Source: Cedecea sp000277545
GTDB taxonomy: Bacteria; Pseudomonadota; Gammaproteobacteria; Enterobacterales; Enterobacteriaceae
Length of the DNA stretch: 64,000 nt
NCBI GenBank assembly: GCA_050847315.1
Contig: CP193791.1
Direction: 5' to 3' (one strand)
Position numbers and translations under genes: made by a program. Of this stretch, positions 32,891 to 41,743 are shown piece after piece (positions within the stretch are counted from its first letter, which is position 1; each line of letters begins with the position of its first letter). The notes below the pieces were generated by a model that was not told where the DNA came from, did no database searches, and worked only from the letters and a program-made list of their open reading frames with translations.

Positions 32891-33448
32891 ATGCCATTTG
32901 ATCAAAAGCATTATGAGAAAGTAGAAAAAGAAATGGAAAGGCACCGTGAAGATACAGAAACGTCGAAGCTTGGCCACTGGTGCGCGGCAGCTAAATATGA
33001 AAGGAGGCACAAGCTATACATTGGATTACCAGCTACCACTATATCTATATTTCTGACTTGGCTCCTTTCCTCGGATGCAAAAGATGTACTCGCAGGGACT
33101 AGTTATTTACAACCATTATTAGTTTTTTTAGGACTTATTGTTTCTATTCTCAGTGGATTAGGTACTTTCTTAAACTTTAATGAACAAGCATTGAAGCATA
33201 GATCAGCAGCTGAAAGCCTGCATGCGTTATGGCGTGATTGTAAAAATTGGGACACCGATTTTCCGGATATGAATTGTTGTAAAGAAGCAGTGCTAGCGGT
33301 CCAAAATTATCGAAAACGTCTTAATGATATTAATAGAGATGCACCTCAAATCCCTAAGTGGGCATGGAAAAGTGTAAATAAGCAGCGTGCTGAAGGGTCA
33401 ACTACTTATAAAAATGAGGAGCTGAAAACAAAAATATCAAAACCTTGA
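32891..33448 (+). CDS. SLATT-domain membrane protein (predicted conflict-system effector)
   Basis: The 185-residue protein has an N-terminal amphipathic region (about 1-40), two membrane helices (about 44-60 and 74-94) and a C-terminal cytosolic helical region with HRSAAESLHALWRDCKNW and YRKRLNDINRDAPQIPKWAW. This two-TM-plus-helical layout with the closing D-AP-IP motif is that of SLATT domains (DUF4231-like), predicted membrane effectors of nucleotide-sensing conflict systems. No CD-NTase, SLOG or peptidase partner is nearby. The stretch is AT-rich compared with dpp, suggesting transfer. A hairpin at 33474 may end the transcript. Confidence 0.7.
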   Translation: MPFDQKHYEKVEKEMERHREDTETSKLGHWCAAAKYERRHKLYIGLPATTISIFLTWLLSSDAKDVLAGTSYLQPLLVFLGLIVSILSGLGTFLNFNEQALKHRSAAESLHALWRDCKNWDTDFPDMNCCKEAVLAVQNYRKRLNDINRDAPQIPKWAWKSVNKQRAEGSTTYKNEELKTKISKP

Positions 33449-33473
33449 TCGGTTACATATCTAGAGATAGATA

Positions 33474-33489
33474 GCCCTTTAAAAAGGGC
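33474..33489. terminator. possible terminator between the SLATT gene and dppF
   Basis: A 7-bp stem (GCCCTTT/AAAGGGC) lies between convergent genes. No long T-tract follows, so its strength is uncertain. Confidence 0.4.
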
Positions 33490-33498
33490 CATCCTGAA

Positions 33499-34506
33499 TT
33501 AACGCAGTTCCCCGTTCACATCCTGGTCAACCGCGAAACACGCCACCAGCTGGCCATTGCCGTAGTCTTTCAGCTGCGGCTGGAGCTGGGTGCATGGCCC
33601 GAAGCGACGGCTGCAGCGGGCGTTAAAGGCGCAGCCCGGCGGCGGGTTCAGCGGGCTTGGCAGCTCGCCGGTCAGCTTGATGCGTTCGCGACGTTCGTCC
33701 GGGTTCAGGCGCGGCGTGGCGGACAGCAGCGCCTGGGTGTACGGGTGGCGCGGGTTTGAGAAGATTTGCTCTTTGCTGCCCTTCTCCACGCAGCGGCCGA
33801 GGTACATCACCATCACTTCATCGGCGATGTGCTCTACCACCGACAGGTCGTGGGAGATGAACACGTAGGACAGCCCCAGATCCTGCTGCAGATCCATCAT
33901 CAGGTTCAGTACCTGAGCACGCACCGACACGTCGAGTGCGGAGACCGGCTCATCGGCAATCACCACGTCCGGGTCAAGCATCAGGCCGCGAGCGATAGCG
34001 ATACGCTGGCGCTGGCCGCCGGAGAACATGTGCGGATAGCGGTCGTAGTGCTCGGTTTTCAGACCCACTTTCGCCATCATCTCCAGCGCTTTTTCACGGC
34101 GCTCGGCTTTGCTCAGGCTGGTGTTGATTTGCAGCGGCTCTTCCAGGATCTGCCCCACTTTTTTACGCGGGTTCAGCGAGCCATAGGGGTTCTGGAAGAC
34201 GATCTGGATTTTCTGCCGGCGCAGCTTTTCCGCCGAGGCGTCCGGGATCAGCAGATCCTGGCCCTGGTAGTAAAGCTCCCCGCCGGTCGGCACTTCGATC
34301 ATGGTCAGCAGGCGGCCGAGGGTGGATTTCCCGCAGCCGGATTCACCGACGACCGCCAGCGTTTTGCCGCGTTCGAGGGTAAAGCTTACGCCGTCCAGCG
34401 CTTTTACCAGGCGTTCAGGAGCGAAAAAGCCCTTCTTCACCGGGTAATGTTTTTTCAGGTCGATGGCCTGCAACAGCGGTTGCGCGGTGGCCTGTGGGGT
34501 ACTCAT
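33499..34506 (-). CDS. dppF: DppF, dipeptide ABC transporter ATPase
   Basis: The 335-residue ATPase has Walker A GESGCGKST (about 54-62), signature FSGGQRQRIAIARGL, Walker B DVVIADEPVSALD and the oligopeptide-transporter C-terminal domain (HPYTQALLSATP, GCAFNARC). With DppD it powers dipeptide, heme-precursor and similar uptake through DppBC. It overlaps dppD by 4 bases. It is the last gene of dppABCDF. Confidence 0.97.
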   Translation of the reverse strand: MSTPQATAQPLLQAIDLKKHYPVKKGFFAPERLVKALDGVSFTLERGKTLAVVGESGCGKSTLGRLLTMIEVPTGGELYYQGQDLLIPDASAEKLRRQKIQIVFQNPYGSLNPRKKVGQILEEPLQINTSLSKAERREKALEMMAKVGLKTEHYDRYPHMFSGGQRQRIAIARGLMLDPDVVIADEPVSALDVSVRAQVLNLMMDLQQDLGLSYVFISHDLSVVEHIADEVMVMYLGRCVEKGSKEQIFSNPRHPYTQALLSATPRLNPDERRERIKLTGELPSPLNPPPGCAFNARCSRRFGPCTQLQPQLKDYGNGQLVACFAVDQDVNGELR

Positions 34507-35486
34507 AGGGTTGGCCTCCCGGCATCATCGAGTGGGTAGTGGCATTTGGACTGACGCCCGTCTGCCAGCAGGGTTAACGCTGGCTCTTCGCTGCGGCATT
34601 TGTCGGTCGCATACGGGCAGCGCGGGTTCAGCAGGCAGCCGTTCGGGCGGTCGTATTTGCCAGGCACTACGCCCGGCAGCGAGGCCAGACGCGCTTTATC
34701 CTGAGCAAATTCCGGCAGCGCACGGAGCAGAGCCTGGGTGTACGGGTGGCGCGGCGCGCGGAAGATATCGTGGGACGAACCCGCTTCCACAACCTGCCCT
34801 GCGTACATCACGATGATTTTATGGGCGGCTTCGGCAACCAGCGCGAGATCATGGGTGATCAGGATCAGCGCCATGTTCTCTTTTTGCTGCAGCTCCAGCA
34901 GCAGTTCGATGATCTGCGCCTGAATAGTTACGTCGAGCGCGGTGGTTGGCTCATCGGCGATCAGCAGCTTAGGACGGCAGGCGATCGCCATGGCGATCAT
35001 CACGCGCTGGCTCATCCCGCCGGAAAGCTGGTGCGGGTAAATGTCGAGACGTGAAGCCGGGTCAGGAATACCCACCTGGGTCAGCAGGTCGATTGCTCGC
35101 TGGCGGCGGGTTTTCTTGTTACCCCCCTGGTGCACCTTAATGGCTTCCATAATCTGGAAACCGACGGTGTAGCACGGGTTCAGGCTGGTCATCGGGTCCT
35201 GGAAGATCATCGCCACTTCGGCGCCCACCAGGTTGCGGCGCTCTTTCTCAGAAATGCGCTTCAGATCCCGGCCGTTGAATTCCAGTTTTTCCGGCATCAC
35301 CCGGCCAGGGAAGTCAATAAGCCCCATAATCGCCAGCGAGCTGACGGATTTACCGGAGCCGGACTCGCCCACGATGCCGACAACCTGCCCCTGATCCACG
35401 CTATAGCTGATGCGGTCCACGGCACGGAACGGTGCGTCTTCGTCGCCGAAATGCACCGATAATTTATCTACATTTAATAACGCCAT
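34503..35486 (-). CDS. dppD: DppD, dipeptide ABC transporter ATPase
   Basis: The 327-residue ATPase equals E. coli DppD in length: Walker A GESGSGKSV, signature LSGGMSQRVMIAMAI, Walker B LLIADEPTTALD, and the OppD-type tail with the Cys cluster around GCLLNPRCPYATDKC. It pairs with DppF. It lies 10 bases behind dppC and overlaps dppF. Confidence 0.97.
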   Translation of the reverse strand: MALLNVDKLSVHFGDEDAPFRAVDRISYSVDQGQVVGIVGESGSGKSVSSLAIMGLIDFPGRVMPEKLEFNGRDLKRISEKERRNLVGAEVAMIFQDPMTSLNPCYTVGFQIMEAIKVHQGGNKKTRRQRAIDLLTQVGIPDPASRLDIYPHQLSGGMSQRVMIAMAIACRPKLLIADEPTTALDVTIQAQIIELLLELQQKENMALILITHDLALVAEAAHKIIVMYAGQVVEAGSSHDIFRAPRHPYTQALLRALPEFAQDKARLASLPGVVPGKYDRPNGCLLNPRCPYATDKCRSEEPALTLLADGRQSKCHYPLDDAGRPTL

Positions 35487-35496
35487 CTCGAACCTC

Positions 35497-36399
35497 TTAC
35501 TGCTTCAGTTTGGGATCGAGCGCGTCACGCAGACCGTCACCCATCAGGTTAAATGCCAGCACCGTTAGCAGGATCGCAACCCCTGGGAAGGTCACAACCC
35601 ACCAGGCACTCTGCGCGAACTGCAACACGTCGGCGAGCATGGTGCCCCACTCCGGTGTTGGCGGCTGCGCACCCATGCCGAGGAAGCCAAGGGCGGCCAT
35701 ATCGAGAATGGCGTTCGAGAAGCCGAGCGACGCCTGAACGATCAGCGGCGCAAGGGTATTCGGGAAGATATTCACAAACATCTGGCGAACCGGGCCAGCG
35801 CCCGCCACTCGGGAGGCGGTCACGTAGTCGCGGTTAACTTCCACCAGCACCGCAGCACGCGTTAAACGCACATAGTGCGGCAGCGCGACGAAGGTTAGCG
35901 CCAGCGCGGCGTTGCCGATGGACGGGCCGAAGATAGCCACCAGCACCAGCGCCAGCAGCAGGCTTGGCAGTGCCAGCATGATATCGACCACGCGCATGAT
36001 GATGTTGTCGACCACGCCGCCGAAGTAACCGGCGACCAGGCCCAGCACAATCCCCATCACCAGCGACAGGACAACCACCAGGCAGCCGACCAGCAGCGAC
36101 AGGCGAGCGCCGTACATCAGGCGGGACAGCACATCGCGACCGACGTCGTCGGTGCCGAGGATGTAGCTCCAGCTCCCGCCTTCCTGCCACACCGGCGGGT
36201 GCAACAGCGCGTCGCGGAACTGCTCCGCTGGCGCGTGCGGCGCGAGGAAGTTAGCGAAGACGGCGATGAAGATCATGATGGCGACGTACACCAGGCCGAT
36301 CACCGCCCCTTTATTGCGTTTGAAGTAGTGCCAGAACTCCTGGAAAGGCGTCATCGGCTTGGGTGCTGCCACCACTTTGTTTTCTGTCAGTTGCGTCAT
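35497..36399 (-). CDS. dppC: DppC, dipeptide ABC transporter permease
   Basis: The 300-residue inner-membrane permease of the OppC branch has an N-terminal cytosolic lead, about six membrane segments and the EAA-type loop around VTASRVAGAGPVRQMFVNIFPNTLAP. It forms the channel with DppB. It is 9 bases behind dppB. Confidence 0.97.
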   Translation of the reverse strand: MTQLTENKVVAAPKPMTPFQEFWHYFKRNKGAVIGLVYVAIMIFIAVFANFLAPHAPAEQFRDALLHPPVWQEGGSWSYILGTDDVGRDVLSRLMYGARLSLLVGCLVVVLSLVMGIVLGLVAGYFGGVVDNIIMRVVDIMLALPSLLLALVLVAIFGPSIGNAALALTFVALPHYVRLTRAAVLVEVNRDYVTASRVAGAGPVRQMFVNIFPNTLAPLIVQASLGFSNAILDMAALGFLGMGAQPPTPEWGTMLADVLQFAQSAWWVVTFPGVAILLTVLAFNLMGDGLRDALDPKLKQ

Positions 36400-36408
36400 G
36401 ATGGCCCC

Positions 36409-37428
36409 TTATTTCTTATGGCGTATACGCGGGTTCACCACGCCGTACAGCAGGTCTACCAGCAGGTTGACGAGGATAATCATCGTCGCCACCAGCAGCA
36501 CGCCGCCCTGGACTACCGGGTAGTCACGACGCTGCAGGGCGTCGATGAGCCAGCGGCCAAGACCCGGCCAGGAGAAGATCGTTTCCGTCAGGATGGCGCC
36601 TGCCAGCAGAGTACCGACCTGCAGGCCGATAACCGTGACGACCGGCAGCATCGCGTTGCGCAGGGCATGAACCACGATCACGCGCATGCGGGTCAGACCC
36701 TTGGCGCGAGCGGTACGGATGTAGTCTTCGCCCAGCACTTCCAGCATGGAAGAGCGGGTCATACGCACGATAACCGCTAGCGGAATAGTGCCCAGCACGA
36801 TGGCAGGCAAAATCATGTGGGCGACGGCGTCAATAAAATCACCCGGCTGGCCCCAGATAGCGGTATCTATCAGCGCAAACCCGGTGAGCGGCAGGGAGTC
36901 ATCCAGGAACACGGTGTCGCTGATGCGCCCGGACACTGGCGTCAGGTTCCAGTGCACCGATACCAACATGATGAGCATCATGCCCCACCAGAAAATTGGC
37001 ATGGAATAGCCGGTCAGCGCGAGGCCAACGGCGGTGTGGTCAAAGATTGAACCACGCTTCACGGCGGCCAGAACGCCCACCGGAATGCCGACGGCAACGG
37101 CGAAAATCATCGCGCAGATGCCGAGTTCCAGCGTCGCTTTAAAGCGCGGCACGAACTCGTCCCAAACCGGGAGGCGGCTCTTTAATGAAATGCCCAGATC
37201 GCCATGCATTACGCCCCAGATGTAATGGAGGTACTGCTGCCACATTGGCTTGTCGAGACCCATCTCGGCCAGCAGTTGGGCATGACGCTCAGGAGAAATA
37301 CCGCGCTCTCCGGCCATAATCATCACCGGGTCTCCGGGGATCATATGCACGAAAGCGAAGGTGAGTAGGGTAATACCTATAAACGTGGGGATGACTAACC
37401 CCAGTCGTCGGAGGATGAACTGCAGCAT
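36409..37428 (-). CDS. dppB: DppB, dipeptide ABC transporter permease
   Basis: The 339-residue permease of the OppB branch starts MLQFILRRLGLVIPTFIGIT with a large periplasmic loop and EAA loop YIRTARAKGLTRMRVIVVHALRNAMLP. It forms the channel with DppC. It is separated from dppA by a 174-base gap with a composite repeat, which should set lower expression of dppBCDF than of dppA. Confidence 0.97.
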   Translation of the reverse strand: MLQFILRRLGLVIPTFIGITLLTFAFVHMIPGDPVMIMAGERGISPERHAQLLAEMGLDKPMWQQYLHYIWGVMHGDLGISLKSRLPVWDEFVPRFKATLELGICAMIFAVAVGIPVGVLAAVKRGSIFDHTAVGLALTGYSMPIFWWGMMLIMLVSVHWNLTPVSGRISDTVFLDDSLPLTGFALIDTAIWGQPGDFIDAVAHMILPAIVLGTIPLAVIVRMTRSSMLEVLGEDYIRTARAKGLTRMRVIVVHALRNAMLPVVTVIGLQVGTLLAGAILTETIFSWPGLGRWLIDALQRRDYPVVQGGVLLVATMIILVNLLVDLLYGVVNPRIRHKK

Positions 37429-37494
37429 ATCCCGGATTCTCTGTAGTGACGGAAAGCCTGGTAACTGTTCCGTCTGTATTGCTCACAAATGTTT

Positions 37495-37588
37495 CCCCCT
37501 CTCCCTTTGAGGGAGAGGGTCGGGGTGAGGTTGGACAACGCCAATACCCCTCACCCTAACCCTCTCCCCATGGGGGAGAGGGAATAAA
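37495..37588. repeat. composite REP-like (BIME-type) repeat between dppB and dppA
   Basis: Two hairpins with CCCTCTCCC/GGGAGAGGG arms (37495-37520 and 37556-37582) are carried on mirror-image arms (GGGTGAGG / CCTCACCC), so the whole block is also an inverted repeat. The core is the same as at 10241-10275. It lies just after dppA on the transcribed strand and may stabilise the dppA message. Confidence 0.75.
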
Positions 37589-37602
37589 GCACGTTACTTT
37601 TA

Positions 37603-39210
37603 TTATTCGACGGACACGTTTTCGAAGTGGTGTTTGCCCAGTGGATCAACCACGTAGCCTTTAACTTCTTTACGCACTGGCTCGAACACGGTGGAGTGAG
37701 CGATGATCAGCGCTGGCGCCTGATCGTGCATCACAACCTGAGCCTGTTTGTACAGTTCAACACGCTTGTTGTGGTCGTCGGTGGCGCGAGCCGGCTGAAT
37801 CAGATCTTCAAACGGCTTGTAGCACCAGCGAGAGTAGTTGGAACCGTCTTTCGCCGCGGCGCAGCTGAACAGGGTGGCGAAGAAGTTATCCGGATCCCCA
37901 TTGTCGCCGGTCCAGCCCATCATTACGGCCTGGTGTTCACCGGCTTTAGCACGCTTCAGGTACTCGCCCCACTCGTAGGTCACGATTTTGGCGGTCACGC
38001 CAACTTTCGCCCAGTCAGCCTGAATCATCTCAGCCATGCGGCGAGCGTTCGGGTTGTATGGACGCTGAACTGGCATCGCCCACAGGTCAACGGTGAAGCC
38101 TTTGTCCTGACCCGCTTCTTTCAGCAGCGCTTTCGCTTTTTCAGGATCGTAGGTGTAGTCCTTCACGTCATTGTTGTAGCCCCACATGGTTGGTGGGATC
38201 AGGTTTTTAGCCGCGGTGCCCGCGCCCTGATAAACGGCTTTAATGATCGCTTCTTTGTTCACCGCGTAGGTCAGCGCCTGACGCACTTTCACGTCGTCAA
38301 ACGGCTTCTTCTCGGTGTTGAAGGAGAGATAGCCCACGTTCAGGCCAGCCTGTTCCATCAGATTGATGTTCTTGTCTTCTTTCATGCGGGCAATGTCGGC
38401 CGGGTTCGGGAACGGCATCACCTGACATTCGTTTTTCTGCAGTTTGGCATAACGCACGGAAGCGTCAGGCGTGATGGAGAAGACCAGGCGATCGATCTGC
38501 GGCTTGGTACCCCAGTAGCCCGGGAAGGCTTTATACAGAATACGGGAGTCTTTCTGGTACTGCAGCAGCTGGAATGGACCGGTACCGATTGGGTTCAGGT
38601 CTGTTTTTTCCGGGGTGCCGGCTTTCATCATGTTGTCCGCATATTCTTTAGAAAGAATAGAGGCGAAGTCCATGGCCATGTCCGCGAGGAACGGCGCTTC
38701 TGGACGCGCCAGCACGAACTGCACGGTGTTATCGTCGACTTTCTTGATCTCGGTGATCAGGTCAGGCAGGCCCATGCCTTCGAAGTATTCGTAGCTGCCG
38801 CCAGAGACTTTGTGATACGGGTTATCTTTGTTTTTCTGACGGTCAAAGGAGAATACAACGTCGTCGGCGTTGAAATCGCGAGTCGGTTTGAAGTCTTTAT
38901 TGTCCTGCCACTTCACGCCTTTACGCAGGTGGAAGGTGTAGGTTTTACCGTCCGGGCTAACGTCCCATTTTTCAGCCAGGCCTGGGATGATTTCGGTGGT
39001 GCCGGTTTTAAATTCCACCAGACGGTTATAAATCGGTACGGAGCTGGCATCGTAAGTCGTGCCGGAAGTGAACAGCTGTGGGTTAAAGCCCTCTGGGGAA
39101 CCTTCTGAACAGTAAACCAGGGTTTTGGCTTGTACGCTTGCTGCAACGGTCATGGCAACCAGGCTCAGACCAAATTTCAGCATCCCTGACTTCTTCAAGG
39201 AAATACTCAT
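37603..39210 (-). CDS. dppA: DppA, periplasmic dipeptide-binding protein
   Basis: The 535-residue product equals E. coli DppA in length. The signal peptide (SISLKKSGMLKFGLSLVAMT..., cleaved after SVQA, residue 28) is followed by mature KTLVYCSEGSPEGFNPQLF, then an SBP_bac_5 fold. It binds dipeptides and feeds DppBCDF. It also guides peptide taxis in E. coli. I chose the start at 39210 for family length. The longer reading has no matching extension. The leader has a C/A-rich stretch suited to GcvB control. Confidence 0.97.
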   Translation of the reverse strand: MSISLKKSGMLKFGLSLVAMTVAASVQAKTLVYCSEGSPEGFNPQLFTSGTTYDASSVPIYNRLVEFKTGTTEIIPGLAEKWDVSPDGKTYTFHLRKGVKWQDNKDFKPTRDFNADDVVFSFDRQKNKDNPYHKVSGGSYEYFEGMGLPDLITEIKKVDDNTVQFVLARPEAPFLADMAMDFASILSKEYADNMMKAGTPEKTDLNPIGTGPFQLLQYQKDSRILYKAFPGYWGTKPQIDRLVFSITPDASVRYAKLQKNECQVMPFPNPADIARMKEDKNINLMEQAGLNVGYLSFNTEKKPFDDVKVRQALTYAVNKEAIIKAVYQGAGTAAKNLIPPTMWGYNNDVKDYTYDPEKAKALLKEAGQDKGFTVDLWAMPVQRPYNPNARRMAEMIQADWAKVGVTAKIVTYEWGEYLKRAKAGEHQAVMMGWTGDNGDPDNFFATLFSCAAAKDGSNYSRWCYKPFEDLIQPARATDDHNKRVELYKQAQVVMHDQAPALIIAHSTVFEPVRKEVKGYVVDPLGKHHFENVSVE

Positions 39211-39224
39211 TATTCTGCTCCAAT

Positions 39225-39276
39225 TATGTGTCGTGTTGTGTTTTGTAACCGTCTGACCATTGTTATTTGTGGGTGG
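39225..39276 (-). promoter_or_regulatory. dppA: C/A-rich dppA leader, probable GcvB sRNA target
   Basis: On the dppA mRNA strand this leader segment is made almost only of A and C with ACAAAACACAACACGACAC and ACAAATAACAATGG. GcvB RNA represses dppA in E. coli and Salmonella through a G/U-rich region pairing with such C/A-rich sequence. The target is inferred. gcvB itself is not in the window. Confidence 0.5.
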
Positions 39277-39894
39277 TCGGTACGGTGTGCCCGGAGGCGG
39301 TGGTGAGGCTAGCAGTTCCTTTCGCGAGTCATGCATGGAGGTAGCACAGACGGTCCGTAAATAGCCCCTCTCGTCCTACAATCTGTCAACAGATTAAGGA
39401 AACGTCAATACAGGTCACGGGGATTTACAAGCAAGGTGGGATTCGGCGGGCAAAGATTAAAAAAACCTTCCGGGGACATTTCCAGCAGGGAAATTTATGC
39501 TACAGGCTTGTTACCAGAATATTGCACTGCTTAATTTGCAACCTATAGCGCGAACCGATTGTCCGGAATAGGTAAAATTTTGTGTTAAACGATGAATTGT
39601 TGCACGATTTATTTTGTGATCTGCATCGCTCACAGCGGAAAATGCTGTCTGCCATCATAAGCGGCGGCGCAAAAAACCATGCATTTCCATAACCAAATAC
39701 GATGAATTATATCCCGCATAAAAGCATAACCACGGCAGTAAGTGAGGGGCGGAGGCGGTTCAACCCTTCTTGGCTGGTAATCCCCCCTTATAATTAATAG
39801 GGAGTCTGGCGAGGTAAATTTAAAGTATTCATCCAAGTAATTAATTCGTTATATAAATACGTAAGATAATTGGAAAATTCCTAAAAATAACAAA

Positions 39895-39923
39895 TTGACA
39901 TTAATTTAATATCTTAATAACCT
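39895..39923 (+). promoter_or_regulatory. possible cdiBAI promoter
   Basis: A perfect -35 TTGACA at 39895-39900 is followed after 17 bases by TAACCT, a weak -10 (half match). It lies about 130 bases upstream of cdiB in AT-rich DNA. Tentative. Confidence 0.3.
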
Positions 39924-40056
39924 GAAACAATTATTGGCTTCCTACAATTGTTAACGCTCTCATCAATACGCTGCTGTAAATGGAATGCCTGCAATTTTCA
40001 CCTGTTGATTTATGGACCTCGCGCCAATAATGGCGTGAAAATTAAAGGGAATTTCT

Positions 40057-41733
40057 GTGCGCGTTCTAAAGTTCTTTGTTTATGGCGGTATTGTTTTACT
40101 CTCACTGCTTCATTCTGGATATTCCGCCCCACTGGCTGACGAGCAGCTTATTCGACAACAGGAAAGCCAGCGTGCTCGTGAGGCGCAACTCGCACCGCCG
40201 GTGCCGGACGTCAGGCTGTCACCGCAGGCTACGCCTTCGTTCAGCCTTGATTTCCCAAAGGAAACGCCTTGTTTTCCCATTCAGCAGGTTGAATTACAGC
40301 AGCGCGAAAAATTACCTCACTGGCTGCCGCTGCAAAAATTAGCCAATCGCGGGGTAGGGCATTGTCTGGGCGGTAAAGGCATTAATAAGTTAATGAGTGT
40401 ATTACAAAATCGTCTTATTGATAGCAGCTACGTCACGACCCGTGTACTTGCCCCTCAGCAAAATCTTAATTCAGGCAAGTTAATTCTTACTATTTTGCCG
40501 GGCACTATCCGGCAGGTGAAATTTACCCCGCAAAGCGGGCATTATGTTTCGTTATTAAATAGTTTCCCGGCAAAACCTGGTGCGCTACTGGATTTACGCG
40601 ATATCGAGCAAGGCCTGGAGAATTTCCAGCGCGTACCCACCGTTCAGGCCAATATGGAAATTATTCCCGGGGAACAGCCGGGCGAGAGCGATATATTACT
40701 GGACTGGAAACAGTCGCGTATGTGGCGGCTTGGCCTGTCGCTGGATGATTCCGGGAGCCGAAGTACAGGGCGCTATCAGGGCGGCGTAACGCTTTATGTT
40801 GATAACCCGTTAAGCCTCAGCGACACGCTTTACCTTAACGCCGGCAGTGCGCTGCAGCCTCACGGTGAAAAGGGGACGCATAACTACACCGGGCAATACG
40901 CGGTGCCTTTCGGTTACTGGATGACGAGCCTGACGGCCAGCAGCAACGACTACTACCAGACTATCGCCGGGCTGAACGGGGATTACCGCTACCGGGGAAA
41001 AAGCAATAACCTCGCCTTTCAGCTAAGCCGCGTTCTGCACCGCAGCGGCAGCCAGAAGACCAGTTTTACCTACGACATTATTACCCGTGAGTCGAAAAAC
41101 TTTCTCGATGATACCCAGATAGACGCCCAGCGCCGTAAAACCGCTGCCTGGAAAGTGGGGCTACAGCATCGCCACTATATCTACGCCGCTACGCTGGATG
41201 CCGGTATCAGCTACCAGCGAGGCACCCGCTGGTTTGGTTCGATCCCTGCTACCGAAGAGTATTTTGGCGAGGCAACGGCGCTGAGCAAAATCCTGCTGAT
41301 GAACGCCCAGCTTGAGTTGCCTTTCGCGCTGGCAGGGCAAAACTTCCGCTACAACGTGCAGTATATGCGGCAGAAGACCAACACGCCTTTAACACCGCAG
41401 GAGCAGTTTTCTATCGGCAGCCGCTGGACGGTGAGAGGCTTCGACGGCGAGCGTACCTTGAGCGCGGATAACGGCTGGACGGTTCGCAATGAATTTGGCT
41501 GGTTTACGCCGCTGCCGGGTCAGCAGCTCTATCTCGGCGTGGATTACGGGGAAGTGAGCGGTCACAGTAGCCCTTATCTTGTAGGCAATCACCTGGCGGG
41601 CGGTGCGCTCGGGCTACGCGGGCTGTTACTGAGTGCAAGCTACGATATTTTCGCCGGTATTCCACTGTCAAAGCCGCAGGGTTTTACCACCGACCTGGTG
41701 ACGTTCGGTTTCAATCTGAACTGGCAATATTGA
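40057..41733 (+). CDS. cdiB: CdiB, two-partner secretion outer-membrane transporter
   Basis: The 558-residue Omp85-superfamily protein is of the FhaC/ShlB/HecB type. It has a signal peptide (about 1-24, ending SGYSAP), an N-terminal helix (EQLIRQQESQRAREAQ) that plugs the pore, two POTRA domains (about 70-220; PCFPIQQVEL, RVLAPQQNLNSGKLILTILPGTI) and a 16-strand barrel with VRGFDGERTLSADNGWTVRNEF (the VRGY/F-type L6 motif) and a C-terminal aromatic (NWQY). It exports CdiA. It starts at a GTG (40057) with AAAGGGA seven bases upstream. cdiA begins 10 bases after its stop. Confidence 0.93.
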   Translation: MRVLKFFVYGGIVLLSLLHSGYSAPLADEQLIRQQESQRAREAQLAPPVPDVRLSPQATPSFSLDFPKETPCFPIQQVELQQREKLPHWLPLQKLANRGVGHCLGGKGINKLMSVLQNRLIDSSYVTTRVLAPQQNLNSGKLILTILPGTIRQVKFTPQSGHYVSLLNSFPAKPGALLDLRDIEQGLENFQRVPTVQANMEIIPGEQPGESDILLDWKQSRMWRLGLSLDDSGSRSTGRYQGGVTLYVDNPLSLSDTLYLNAGSALQPHGEKGTHNYTGQYAVPFGYWMTSLTASSNDYYQTIAGLNGDYRYRGKSNNLAFQLSRVLHRSGSQKTSFTYDIITRESKNFLDDTQIDAQRRKTAAWKVGLQHRHYIYAATLDAGISYQRGTRWFGSIPATEEYFGEATALSKILLMNAQLELPFALAGQNFRYNVQYMRQKTNTPLTPQEQFSIGSRWTVRGFDGERTLSADNGWTVRNEFGWFTPLPGQQLYLGVDYGEVSGHSSPYLVGNHLAGGALGLRGLLLSASYDIFAGIPLSKPQGFTTDLVTFGFNLNWQY

Positions 41734-41743
41734 GGACTCAAGG

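Larger units (their letters stand above)
39211..40056. other. intergenic region between dppA and cdiB
   Basis: About 845 bases. The left part holds the dppA promoter and leader. A possible CRP site TGTGA-N6-TCGCT is at 39615-39630. The stretch 39830-39990 is very AT-rich. In K-12 the tRNA gene proK lies next to dppA. I searched this gap for a tRNA-Pro sequence and saw none. Short reading frames at 39630-39836 and 39948-40139 have no ribosome site and look accidental. Confidence 0.5.

Noticed and set aside
37627..39108. 493-codon open frame on the plus strand opposite dppA
   Set aside because: Antisense shadow of dppA, with Phe/His/Val-rich composition and no known domain.
39211..40056. search for tRNA-Pro (proK), which neighbours dppA in K-12
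   Set aside because: No tRNA-like cloverleaf or GGTTCGAATCC arm seen here or elsewhere in the window by eye.
39630..40139. short frames in the dppA-cdiB gap
   Set aside because: Neither has a ribosome site or recognisable sequence. One overlaps the cdiB start.
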